From Ustulina deusta (taxonomy: Eukaryota; Ascomycota; Sordariomycetes; Xylariales; Xylariaceae), in contig JAJNNX010000027.1 in NCBI GenBank assembly GCA_023159155.1, forward strand, positions 62,001-126,000: a DNA stretch of 64,000 nucleotides, given 5' to 3'. The notes below the pieces were generated by a model. The model was not told where the DNA came from, searched no databases, and saw only the letters and a list, made by a program, of their open reading frames with translations. Within the stretch, counting starts at the first letter, position 1. Each line of letters starts with the position of its first letter. The translations under genes were made by a program, and so were the position numbers. Positions 1 to 10,970 of the stretch are shown piece by piece.

Positions 1-1923
1 GTCCATATTACCAAGCATTACTGAAGTCCCGATATTATTCTTGAGTGGCTTGCAAGACGAAATCGTCCCGTGAGTCACCCTTTCGCCTTCATTTAGACTA
101 TGTGTAGCCTACGTGTTCCGATGATGACTTAAAACAACCATCCACAAAACCTGAATCCCATCGCGGATACGGATTATAATTCTGTTTTCTGATTCCGATA
201 CGCGCCTTTACGTGCTTGGCATATCTCTTATGGGAGACTAAATTGAATACAAACTAATCACGCGATGCAGACCTTTCCATATGCGAAGGCTATACGAGGT
301 CGCCACAGCCCCAACCAAAGTTTGGAAAGCGTTGCCTGGTGGTGATCACAACTCTAGTGTTCTAGAGGACGGCTATTTCGAGGCTATATCTGACTTTGTT
401 TCCAATACTGCCGGGGGCGAGAAGTTATAATTACATCGGCGTTAAGGATAAGGGGTGATCAAATTTGCATAACTCGGGGGTGGACTCTTGACTTTTGTTT
501 TCACTTTGTTTCGTCAATCATGGCAAAGCCCAGTATGGTAGATAGGATTAGCGCATCAGTCCCTTCCCGCCTAAGATACCCTTCCCACCAAATCAATAAC
601 CTGGTTTGGATATATCCTATAGTAAAATATTGAGTTCGTCGCGATCCTAGTGTGTTCATAAATATAATATGTTTTCTGGCCTCAACCAGATATCATGATA
701 AGGTAACGCTGGTCCGAATTTTCATAGCCCGTTCCTGTCTTGGTCACAGTCTTCGGTAGACCCAAGATACGAATATGTATTAGTAAGCGCCCCTTCTACC
801 TTCAAAGTGAATGATTTATATAAAAAAGAGTTTAAGGTAAATTCAAATCTAATAACGGTGTTGTATCTGATGATCTAGCATTGAAAAGGCGACTTGCATA
901 AAGTTACTGTACTACCTAATCCTCTCTTGTCAATATGTCAGGATACGAAGAAAGTGAATAAGCATAAAGTTCATCCTTACAAGGACCGGGTTTGCGTAGC
1001 CTTGAGACGTAAACGGGATTTGTTTACCATCGCATTCCAAGTTTTCAAATCATCACTTTGATGCTGAATTATAGTGCGAAAATATCAAGCCAAGAGCAAG
1101 GCAGCCGCAAGCCGGAAATCAATCCTACATAAGTATTGCTGCGAATAAGCTAAATCAAGTAGGCAACGCTGAGCGAGAGTACTATATTGGTAGATATCTT
1201 TTGTGGGAGTAAAACACGCAGATAGAAACACATACGCAGACATGACTCCACCTCCAGTCATAGACATCCGGCATCGTATCCCACGCTGCGTTCTCGGGTG
1301 GGTTGGCCTTTTGGGGAGTTAGGGGCCGCCAGCCTAGAAGACAATCATGCCATAGAAACGACTCTGGTCGCGAGTCTACGCCTTGATGATATGGGATTTA
1401 CTCTCACCCCTTTCAATGGTCGCGGTAAATCATCTAATTCAAATTTCAGCAAACTTAATGGGGTATACTGTCGATACCTCCTTTACAGGTGTTCAGGGTG
1501 AATTGAACAGATGAACATATTCTTGGTGAGCGAACTCGCAAAGCACAAGGCAAACGTAGGGCCAACATGTGACTTCCGACCAATCACAACAGTACGACAT
1601 GAGAATAGCGCGAGCGTCAGTTGATGTAAGCTGACTAGAGCGAAAACAAGGATGCGGATACTATTTTACAGAATGGTTCTTTTAAGTTTCTCGCTGAATC
1701 CAAGAACTCCCGCTAGCAAATTCCATAGAGAGTTCTCACACATACTTTTTTTTTCTCCTATGTGGACCCCCCTCATGTGTAGAGTAGATAATGAAACTGG
1801 TGATCCTCCAAAATATGACGTTGATGGTGAACCTGCAATTTCAGGCCCATACTCCGTATGCATTTGTGCTGGTATGTTCATGTGTATGTGTGTATTCCCC
1901 GTTGTGAAAAAGATAGCCCCCAT
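1..1923. other. gene-free left edge
   Basis: I see no supportable gene here. Open frames are short, lie on both strands and lack splice-linked continuations. The sequence looks AT-richer than the genic parts of the window, judged by eye and not calculated. The last part is 3' flank of the small gene that ends at 1924. Confidence 0.5.
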
Positions 1924-2736
1924 TTACTTCCGTTTCCGTTCCGCGGCATCCATTTTATCCTCCAACTCCTTGACGTAAGTGTTCAATCGTTGGCAAGCCG
2001 CCTGCAGCGCCTGTTTCATAACCCAATTGTTAGCAAGGATTCGAACCGGACGGGTCGCCTGTAGTGACGGATGATCTCATTGAGGGATAGGGAAGAGGTA
2101 GATGTTCGAAGAGGAAGGCAGGGCAAGGTTGTAAATAGGTAAGGATTCTTCACTGAAAAACGTGGCAAAGAATTGGGGACCGCAGTCAGTTGAATGACAT
2201 GAGTCCCCGTCCCTTCCTCCCTTTCCAGAATCAAGAGGCCAGGCGACGACAAAGCGGATTAATCAAATGCAGTAACGCACATAGATGTCTTCCGTCAATA
2301 GCTCGTTCGAGGCCTTGTAGTCTCTCCTGCGCAAAATACTAGTCAGCGAATATTTAAGAAGGGCAGGTTCAATGATGATAGGCAGCTCAGATAGCACCAA
2401 GTGAACTACCGCTCTAGCGAGTCTAGTCCGCGCAGGCTTGGAGGGGGGAGGGGGGAGGGGTGGTAGTCGAGCAGAGGAGGGGGAAAGGGAAAGAAGATTG
2501 GACTGACAAGGTATAACCATAGACACCGCCCCCAGCGAGGGTCGTGCCTAAGAGGAAACCGAAGAGGCTACACCAAAAGCAAATCGTTAGTTCGCTGTAC
2601 GGTCGTTCGCCCTCCCTCTGGGAGCTCACCCTCCGCGAAATGCACCGACGGGCTTGCGAGCTGGCAGCGCAGCGGTGGCATCGGCAAGGTTTCGTGGAGT
2701 CGTGTGGAAGCTGCGGGCAGCAGCGCGCATAGTCAT
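1924..2736 (-). CDS. small mitochondrial-type single-span membrane protein, four exons
   Basis: Four short exons join in phase: 2630-2736, 2508-2567, 2281-2326 and 1924-2010, giving 99 residues. The N-terminus (MTMRAAARSFHTTPRN) is Arg/Ser/Thr-rich with no acidic residue, like a mitochondrial presequence. One hydrophobic Gly-rich span follows (GLFGFLLGTTLAGGGVYGY, about residues 36-54), then an acidic motif SNELLTEDIY and a short coiled-coil-like tail ending KRK. The last intron has a GCTAAC branch point before its acceptor. I recognise the SNELLTEDIY-type sequence as a conserved fungal family without an agreed name. The topology suggests a mitochondrial inner-membrane protein with a short soluble tail; its function is unknown. 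A second in-frame Met lies two codons after the first. Exon 2 ends at a GTCAGT donor, the least canonical junction in the model. Confidence 0.78.
2327..2507 (-). other. long intron with polypurine/G-run tract
   Basis: This is the second intron of the small mitochondrial-type gene, 181 nt, several times longer than most introns in the window. The plus strand carries closely spaced G-runs at about 2440-2463 separated by single A or T bases. That is a potential G-quadruplex on the non-template side; the transcript itself would be C/U-rich here. Confidence 0.55.
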
Positions 2737-3478
2737 GGGAGTCGTGGAGGCCGCGAATGCGCTTCGGGCCCCCGTAGATACAATCCGCGCGGCCATTGTG
2801 TCTATGTGGTAGGGTTTGGTCGGTGTGAAGTCGGGGCTGGGAATAGTGTTGAGAAAGAGAAGGGGACTCGAGCGCCGACGAGGTGGCTAAAAATCCCTAG
2901 CTGAGGTACCATGTACCTGTATGTGGGAGACCGTCTGTTCGGGTGAACATACGTTGCTGACAGCTGACATGGGCATGGCTGCGCACTGCTGGTAGGTATA
3001 CCTACTGTAGTACCTACCTAGTAACATGGGCATTGGCGCATTGGCAGCGGAATGTTCCAGGAGTCCGCGGCTATTGGTCGGCAAAACCGACAACAAATGA
3101 CCTCCCTTTCTTGTTTTGCCCCTCCCTCGTCTCATCATGGCAGCATTCTTACCTTCGAAATCAGGACGTTATCACAATTTACGTTGCATTGGAAATCTCT
3201 GTCTCCCTTGAGGTTGCTTTTTGGCTTCATCGTGCATGCAAGCACTTAATTGTTCCGCAACCTAAAATCGCTTCTTATCCACTTACGTGTCATACTACCC
3301 CCCATTCACATCCAAAGAGTTCATGTAAGACCGTAAAAGAAATTCATTACATCTATGCTGGCTACCCGAAGCCGGCATTTTTACCATTACCCCGTGGAGT
3401 GCTGTTTACAGGGCAGTCGATTGAACCGCCCAAGATGTAGCCGTGACCGCATGAAGAAAAATTATTCAGGTATACAAT
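2737..3478. other. intergenic: promoter of the small gene and 3' flank of PDI
   Basis: Upstream sequence of the minus-strand small gene meets the downstream flank of the PDI gene. A TAGGTA/TACCTA-rich patch lies at about 2990-3022. No gene supported. Confidence 0.5.
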
Positions 3479-5112
3479 CTATAGTTCGTCGTGCTCCGTC
3501 TCCTTAGCAGCCTCGCTGCTTGTGGTCTCAGTCGCGGCGGGGGCGACAGGTGTCTCCTCCTCCGCCTGCTTCTCCTCGACCTCAGCCTTGTATTTTCCGT
3601 TCTCCTTAACAAAGGTGATTAGATCCTCAACGGTTCGAGAACCACTGTAAGTGACGGGCTCGCTCTTGGAGCCAGCAGGGTACAGCTTAATGGTAGGGAA
3701 GCCTCGGATCTCATCAGGAACATCGTTGGCAGTGGCATCAACCTTGGCGATAACAATCTTGTCCTTGTACTCAGTGTTGGCGTACAGAGAAGCAAGTTCA
3801 TCGTACTTGGGAGCCAAGGCTTTGCAGTGACCACACCAGGGGGCGTAAAACTCAATCAAAACATCCTTGGTATCGTCAAGGACAATGTCTTCGTAGGTCT
3901 TGCCAACGACGACGGTGACAGGGCCCTCCTGGGTCTCAGGGATAGGTTCGGACTTGAGGCTAGGCTCGATCTTGCCGGCGGAGAAGTCCTCAACAAAGGT
4001 GCCAATGGTCTCAATGGTGATCTCTTTCTCGGTATCGAAGGGGAACTTCTGGTTCTTAACCGTCTCCTGGATGGCGAAAGAGGGGAACTTATCAGTGGGT
4101 AGGTTGAGGTTACCAGCGTGAGCACCAAACGACTTAGCGTCGATGGTGGCGAAGTTGATCTTGCCACGGTACTTCTCAGCGAGGGGCTTTAGGGCATCAC
4201 CAAGTTCCTTTCGCTCTTCGGGGGTCTCGGCGAAGATGTAGGCAAGAGGGATACCGGCAGACATGTAGTCCGAGTAGGTGTCAGGGCCAACCTCACCAAC
4301 TAGAGGAGTGGAGGCGGTCTTGGTGAAGCTCACAATAGCGTCCTCATCGAACTTCTCGGAGAACACAGCTTTGCCTTCATCGAACTCCTTGTATAAAACT
4401 ATAGCAGGGGGAGTGACACCCTCGGCCTCAGCTAGAGCAGCATCGTTGGTGGCACCGAAAAGATAGTTATCTCGGAGCTTCTCAGCGATGGTGGTGTATA
4501 CTTCGTTGGAGGCTTTGTCAGAGGCATCAACGTAGGCGACTAGGACGACCTTGTCGGCGGTCTTGAACTCCTCAAGGGTCTCTGCGTTCAGATTCGACAC
4601 GGCAGGCAGAGATTGCTTAATCATGTAGGAGGTGATGCTAGCAGGAATGTTAGCACGGCAAAGACATGGCTGTGCCTAACGAAAACTCACGCAGGGGCCT
4701 TTCGTTGGCCAGAATAGGGAGTGACGTTGTCGGGGCCCCGGAAGATCTTGAGTGTCGGGTATCCTTCGACGCCATATGTCTGACAAAGATCCTGCTCCTC
4801 TGTGCAGTCGACCTTGACCAGCTTGATATCCTTTTCTTTTAATGTCGTAGCAGCCTCTTCGTACTCTGGGGCGAGGGCCTTGCAGTGGCCACACCAGGGG
4901 GCAAAGACTGGAGGCAGATGGGTTAGCCGCGTGTGGGAAAGTACAGGTTCTGCTCTGGTCGGCTTACACTCTGCTAGGACAAGGCCATTTTCCTTGACAA
5001 AGGTATCGAAGTTGTCCTTCTTAAGTTGAATAACATCCGAGTCCGCATCGGCTGCGGATACGACGGCAGCAGCCGCAAGCAAGCCGAGTGCGATGTTCCG
5101 TGCCGAACGCAT
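3479..5112 (-). CDS. pdi1: protein disulfide isomerase
   Basis: An ER-lumen oxidoreductase that forms and shuffles disulfides in secretory proteins. Three exons (4968-5112, 4691-4907, 3479-4637) give about 506 residues, the normal length for fungal PDI. The protein starts with a cleavable signal peptide (MRSARNIALGLLAAAAVVSA). It has two thioredoxin-type active sites, APWCGHCK, near residues 51-58 and 376-383. The a-b-b'-a' order is consistent with their spacing and the middle region lacks CxxC. The C-terminus is acidic and ends in HDEL, the ER retrieval signal. Intron 1 (60 nt) falls just before the first active site and intron 2 (53 nt) just after the first thioredoxin domain. The start Met is chosen because the signal peptide follows directly. 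Confidence 0.97.
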
Positions 5113-7722
5113 AGTGGCGGGCTGTGTGCGATGCAGCGATTAGCAATTGAGCCCTCCCGGCAAAAGTGAAGGATGGGTGTTGTCTAGGTTTCCTGCGTGA
5201 CACGGCGAGATCGAATACTCAGACGTGAAGCAGTACACGTAAGAAAGACAAGTGTGGGAAAGGCAAGCAGACACAGGCAAGTGTACCTTTTCGTAAATGC
5301 GAAGGGCCAGACGAGGATGGTATGGTTGCAGAGAATGAAGATTATAAGGGAATACAGCACGCAGAACAATTGCAGGGCAAAAGACTTTATTCAGCAACGA
5401 TTACACGGGTGGTTCGAAGATAACGGATATGTGTCCCCTTTGCGCGCCCTTGATCAATGGGGAAAGAAAGTTGGTTGCTCCGAATATCTTACATGTAAAT
5501 CTGTCCACACCGGATATACAGCATCTGTCGAGCTGAGTTCAATCGCACCACCAATAGAGTGCGAGCATGGCGGGGAGGACTGCAGGAGAGGGGTGTGTGG
5601 AGGGGCGGATCAGGGCGATTTCTAAGCTCCAGCAGTGGCCCCACCAACCCTCTAGTGTCGAACACTACCTATAAGGTACGTCGTCCTGGTCCAGATGACA
5701 GGTGTTCTTTCTGTTTGCAGTGGAAGATGGTAGAGATCAGCGGCGGCGTCCATGTTCTGCCCAGTGGCTAGCCGCCCTCCCCTGTCTTGCCCAGCCTTCT
5801 GCCCAGCCAGCTGGCCAAACAGGGACACAACGCAGGGTACAGCACTGTATAAACTTGGTACTAACAGGTCCGCCACCTCCTTGTTGGTTGGTCAATGCCT
5901 AGAATCAAGGTTCAATGTTGTAGGGAGCTCCAATGTTTCTACCACCCCCGAAAGGCTGAATCAGCCAAGCTTCCCATACCTGTACCTAGTAGTAGTAGTT
6001 ACTTAAGTAATGTACCTACTACCTAGGTAGACTACACACTTGATCTTGGAAACCACGACTACACATAACCTAACCTGGGAAGCATAGGAACGCATATATT
6101 ATCTGACTATTGCACCCAAGAACATTCAACCTCAACCGATTGCAAATTGCTCGTGGCTACTAGGACAGCTATGTTAGTAAGAAGCATCTGTCTCTTGACG
6201 AAAGAACTTTGGCTGCACGTGCCGTGGCCCGTGTTACTTAATAAAGCCCTGTTGTTTTTCAGGTAAACCAACTCCAGCTGTTTCATACCGCCTCTCTGTA
6301 AGTGAATCAATACTCTATTGTCTATACTTCAGCGTAGATATTGCAGCGGCAATTTTCATCCAAACCTTCATGGATAATGAAGGATAGATCACTTGTGTAT
6401 AAATTTGCCTGTTTGTAGCCTGTATTAGTCTAGATTCGTGGATAATTCGACCCAATAGACAGGCAATGTCTATAATACCGTCGTATTGGGTCGACGATAG
6501 GAACTGATATAGACCTCTCATTTGAAAACAGGCTGGTCTATCCACCCTCCATCTTCTAATTGACATTTATTCAAGACTATGACAAAAGACCTTCTGTCCA
6601 GTTAGGGCACCCAGGCGCTCCCGCTCTTCTTCGCATTGGGTGTGACTAGGGTAGGAGAAGCTCTACTACTCCAGAGACACTATATATACTCGAAGTGTAA
6701 GCAGGTTCTAGCCTCCACATATATCCTCAGCTAGATAAACTAAAACTTATAAGACCGTACACGTTTAAATACTTGATCAGCATTACACTAGATGTCTGTT
6801 ACTAGATAATTCTATGTCCACGTGGTTTCACGCAGATAAATTCGATCGACTCCAGGGTTATACGCGGGCTGTAATCATCGATCATAACAAGCCTACGATT
6901 CTATCAATGGTAGTTCTACCTTCAGCTCGTCCTTCAGATATTCAGTGACAGTAATTCCCCTTGGTGGGAGGCGACTGAGGGAACAAATTGGGTTACGCGT
7001 CCATAGAGTTTGCAGCCTTGATATAGACATTTAGCCATCCTCAACCTAAAGCACATCCGAGTATGTATGCAAACAGAGCCAGGCTTATTTCAGAGACAAG
7101 AAGGCGGTAGGTATAAATGACTGGGTGGATAGTATTTGGTGTGGGCAGTTCATTCTAGAGATACAAGAGAGTTGCAGCGAGACAGAGTACTTCTTGACTT
7201 ATTTCTCCTAGTGATAGAACGACGATGATATTAACGATGGGATGTACCTAGGAGGTAAAAACAACCTACTGTTTTGGCAACTACTATCACAAGGCATTGG
7301 CGGCTTCTAAATATCATGCTAACAACCAACCTTGAACTCGGGTCGAGCTTTCCAGTGTGTTCTCCCCGGCTGGTCCAGGGCGCTTTCCCCTCTCGAAATC
7401 ACAAATGGCCCATCCCATGACCGCCGAGCCAGGCACCCGCCATCTGTCGAGACGACGCCAGCTCCATCCCCCTATCCCTCTCTCCCAACCCATCGCCCAG
7501 CATCGTACTCGAACCACGGCTGTTGTTGGCGCCGCTGGCTGTTATCCCAGTGCTCGTTAACAAGGCCTTCGACGACGGGCAGGGTCCAGCTGAAGGCTCC
7601 GTCTTGGTGGCGGCTCGTCTTCCTTACTCATTTCTGTACTATTTTATTTCATATTATGCTCCCACCTCGAACGTTTCTGTGCCCGTGTCTCCCGCCCAAT
7701 CTTCGAAATACTTGCTCTGATA
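5113..7722. other. 2.6 kb intergenic region
   Basis: This holds the PDI promoter on the left and the upstream region of the disordered-protein gene on the right. Open frames are short and overlap on both strands. TACCTAGGTA-like motifs occur at about 5985-6030 and 7243-7256. No gene is supported. Confidence 0.5.
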
Positions 7723-10700
7723 ATGGAGCAGCATCGCTTTCCTCGACGCAGTGCGAGCCACGGCACGCTCCGAAGCAGCTATTCATCCCAATGCGGCCCA
7801 ACACTCGGTCCGCCCCCCTTTCGCCCTCTTCACAAGCCTCTTCGTAGCGTTAACGAGAACTCTGTTCTGTTGCATTCTCCTGGCGCGCTGGAAAGCATGC
7901 TCAAAACAACTACGGAGACTGGCGATATCGGCATATTCACCATCAGACCCATACCACCTTCGCCTCTCGTGCCAAGAGAGGCGCTCTCGGACATTGGCCA
8001 TCCACACCCAAGGCCACGTCGTTCCGTTGACAATCTGTATCGCCACAATCCAGCAATGCGGCCACCGTCTCATCGGGACACTACATCTGAAGTCTTCTCT
8101 GTTTATGGATCGGATAGTCTAAAGTCAGGCACGAGCACCCTCTCTCCAAACTCGACAGACGACACGGGGCAACGTTCCTATTCAATGACCACTTGTGGCT
8201 CTCGGCACTTATCCCACCACAAATCAACCAACACCTTGCAGAGCCAGGCGAGCGGTGGCAGTCATCTTCAACGCCCACGCTCTCCGTTCCCATATCCAAC
8301 GCGTTTGAAGCGCCCAGGAATCCGTCCTGCGTCCCCAGCTGTCACAGAGAACGGCCGGATCGATTATAGCCGCATGGTGGAAATTAATAGAATCTCCTAC
8401 GTGGGTACTCACATTTTCTACTGTAAAAGACTGGACTGGGCTAACCCGGTATATAGAGAACGATCCACGGCCAATTCAGGCATGCGTACTCTCCGATGGC
8501 AAGGAGATCACCCCCCTTGGGACTGAGAGTAGATGTCAATCGATCAACTCCCTCGCTGGCTCCTCCTGGACCACCCCCCAATTTTCATGGTCCGCCTCGT
8601 CCACCTTCAATTCGAACGCATTCACCTGCGTCGATGGCATCCTGGAATCCTCCTTTCCATGAGAGATTCGACAGTACATCAACACGAACCTCCAGCCTTA
8701 CTTCGGTTACGAACATGTACCGTCGAGTGCCGCCTGCACTCAAGGCCGGCCAAAGCTGCTCTACGCGACCCCCGCCGCGCTACTACGATTATACTGAAGA
8801 CTTTGAAGACAAGGATCCTCCATTTACTCCTTTGACTCAGACACTTGCACCTCTGCGCCCACAGATACTTAGGTACCCTCGACCAACGATGCTTCGAGAA
8901 GAGGACGACCATCTCGCTGCAGGCCACCTTGCTGCTGTTTTTGGAGAAGGTGACTCGGCTTTTTTTGACTGCGAAAGCCAGGTAGTCGATGGGCAAGACG
9001 CACTTCCGGGTTTGACGACGATTCTGAGTCGGAGTCAGAGCCGGGCAGAAACACCGGACGGGTCAACATCTTGTCGTCGCCCAGACTCTGCACCATCCCA
9101 GAATAGCACAATCGAATTTGAGGCCTCGGAACTTGGTGGCAGAAACACAAGGAGCAGCGATATAGATTTACTTCCATCACAAATTGGGCGAGAGTCAATT
9201 GATACATTCAATCCTAGCCTTGATCTAGAGTCTAGGGACATACCGCCATCGTATAAGTGTGTCACCTATCATGCAAACACAGCCCCGAAGACTCAGACAA
9301 AGTCTCCTGAAAGACGCGTCCAAGTATTGGGAGGTCGGGCTCCAACTATCCGAAGTGAACAAGGCGTTATCCTTCGAGATGATACACACTACGAAACAGC
9401 CGACGGGGAAACTCCAGACAGCTGTCAGCCTCCTGGTGAGACTGGGGTTGATGAGCTATACTCACCCAATCAACCCAATGAGCTCCTCGTGAATAGCGAT
9501 CTTGTAGGTCAAGAATTTCACGGGGCTCGTGCAGCCTCCGTGAGAGATAAACCGGAGCGTACCTCATTGTCGCCTAAACGTGTTGAGAAACTAGCCCGCG
9601 AAGCCGGGTTGGATTCACAAAGATCCGGTGGACTAGTAAGTTCATTGAAGGCAGAGGCGGCAGCAGAACCAGAAGAAGCGACAGAAAAAGAGACTGAGAA
9701 GAAGTCGGAAAACGATGAACTTGAAACAAGTCACCCTGAGCAGTTTCGCTGTCATAGGAGGAACCATGCTGCGTTGAGAATTAGCACCACAAACTTACCC
9801 CGGGAAGATAACGAAGGCCATCCGCACATCGCCCCAACATGCTCTACAGTACCTCTCGTCTCTCCAAAACCAATCTCGCCTGCGCGCCAACTCAAGGTTA
9901 AGAATAGCATTCCCCAGCTTATGAAAGCTCTACCTCCCTTGCCAGGCGCTCTTGGATACGATCTGCCTTCAACTACAACTGATGTTGTAGAAGAAGATGA
10001 GTTCGCTGAGATTCTTGTCCCATTCAACTTTCACAGGTCAGATGAGCCCTTGCAACTTCGCCAACCGCAAGCTCTTAACCCAATGTACATGATGAGCAAT
10101 ATTGGAGTCACAAACCCGCAAAGAGATGGTCCCAAGTTCAAGCTGAAGATCAACACAGCTAGTTGCTCTGAAGCTTCGGATTCATTAGCGCACAAGCGGC
10201 AATCATATACAGATAAAAGAACGCCTCATTCAGAGCGCTTGTCAGACACAGAGACTAGCGAGGAACTTGGTAACAAGTATACACGAAATCGAAACCGAAA
10301 CAAGTTGAAAGTCAGGTCCCCTCGGCGCTCTGGGCTGAGCTCTTCTCACTGTTCCACCGTTCGACGCAACCCGCGGGTAGAGACGCCCCGAATTGTTACA
10401 GACATCATGCGACAGAAACCCCAAGATCTTTTTGACGGGCCTCTTCAGTCGGAGACGATACTGTTACGTAAACGTAGGAAGCCCTTGTCCCACCTTGTCT
10501 ACCCCCAAGCGGTCACTATATTCAATGCCTCAGACTCAACTTCATTAGACAGGAGAGTCGACTCAGCTGGCTATCGAATGCTTTCAACCATCTCTACTGA
10601 CAACAATGAGATGCCTGCTATTGACAGAGATACGCTCATCAACTCGATACCGTCTCATGGCTTAATAAAGCGCTTGTCAAACATACATGCGCTTTTATCC

Positions 10701-10970
10701 TCGTCTACCACCCCAGCAACACGAGCTCAAGGTCGAGGTAGTTTGAGAATACCTAAAGTTACTGTCAATGCTTTAGCAAACCCTGATTGCGGCATTAAGA
10801 AATCCGTGATGACGGCCGGATACCCGGCCACAGAAACCAATGAACTACGATTCGGTCAACGTATCCGAGCAAGACTGTCTAGATGGGTTAGAGGTGCGAG
10901 AACCGCGATGCGAAGATGTACGAAAACGAAGCACAACCGTCACAAACAAGAGAGGACTGAGCAAACATAG
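7723..10970 (+). CDS. long disordered protein of unknown function
   Basis: Two exons, 7723-8400 and 8457-10970, give about 1063 residues. The 56-nt intron has donor GTGGGT and a GCTAAC branch point close to its TATATAG acceptor, and both exons join in phase 0. The join creates NRISYRTIHGQFRHAYSPM, a stretch I recognise only as typical of a fungal hypothetical family. The rest is Ser/Pro/Thr-rich and probably disordered. It contains a YYDYTEDFE motif about 90 residues after the junction, an acidic Glu/Lys run in the middle and a strongly basic C-terminus (RIRARLSRWVRG, then Arg/Lys-rich). I see no catalytic domain, signal peptide or membrane span. It may be a scaffold or regulatory protein, but nothing here shows its role. 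The start Met is the first in the frame. Confidence 0.8.

Noticed and set aside
5113..5260. Possible unfolded-protein-response element (ACGTG-like) in the PDI promoter
   Set aside because: Only partial matches to known elements are present; I would not call a site.
5197..5625. 142-codon plus frame upstream of PDI
   Set aside because: It lies in the PDI promoter/5' region, lacks recognisable motifs and overlaps frames on the other strand.
6855..6868. 14-base match GGGTTATACGCGGG shared with 40629-40642
   Set aside because: Exact 14-base matches are expected by chance in 64 kb, and the flanks do not align.
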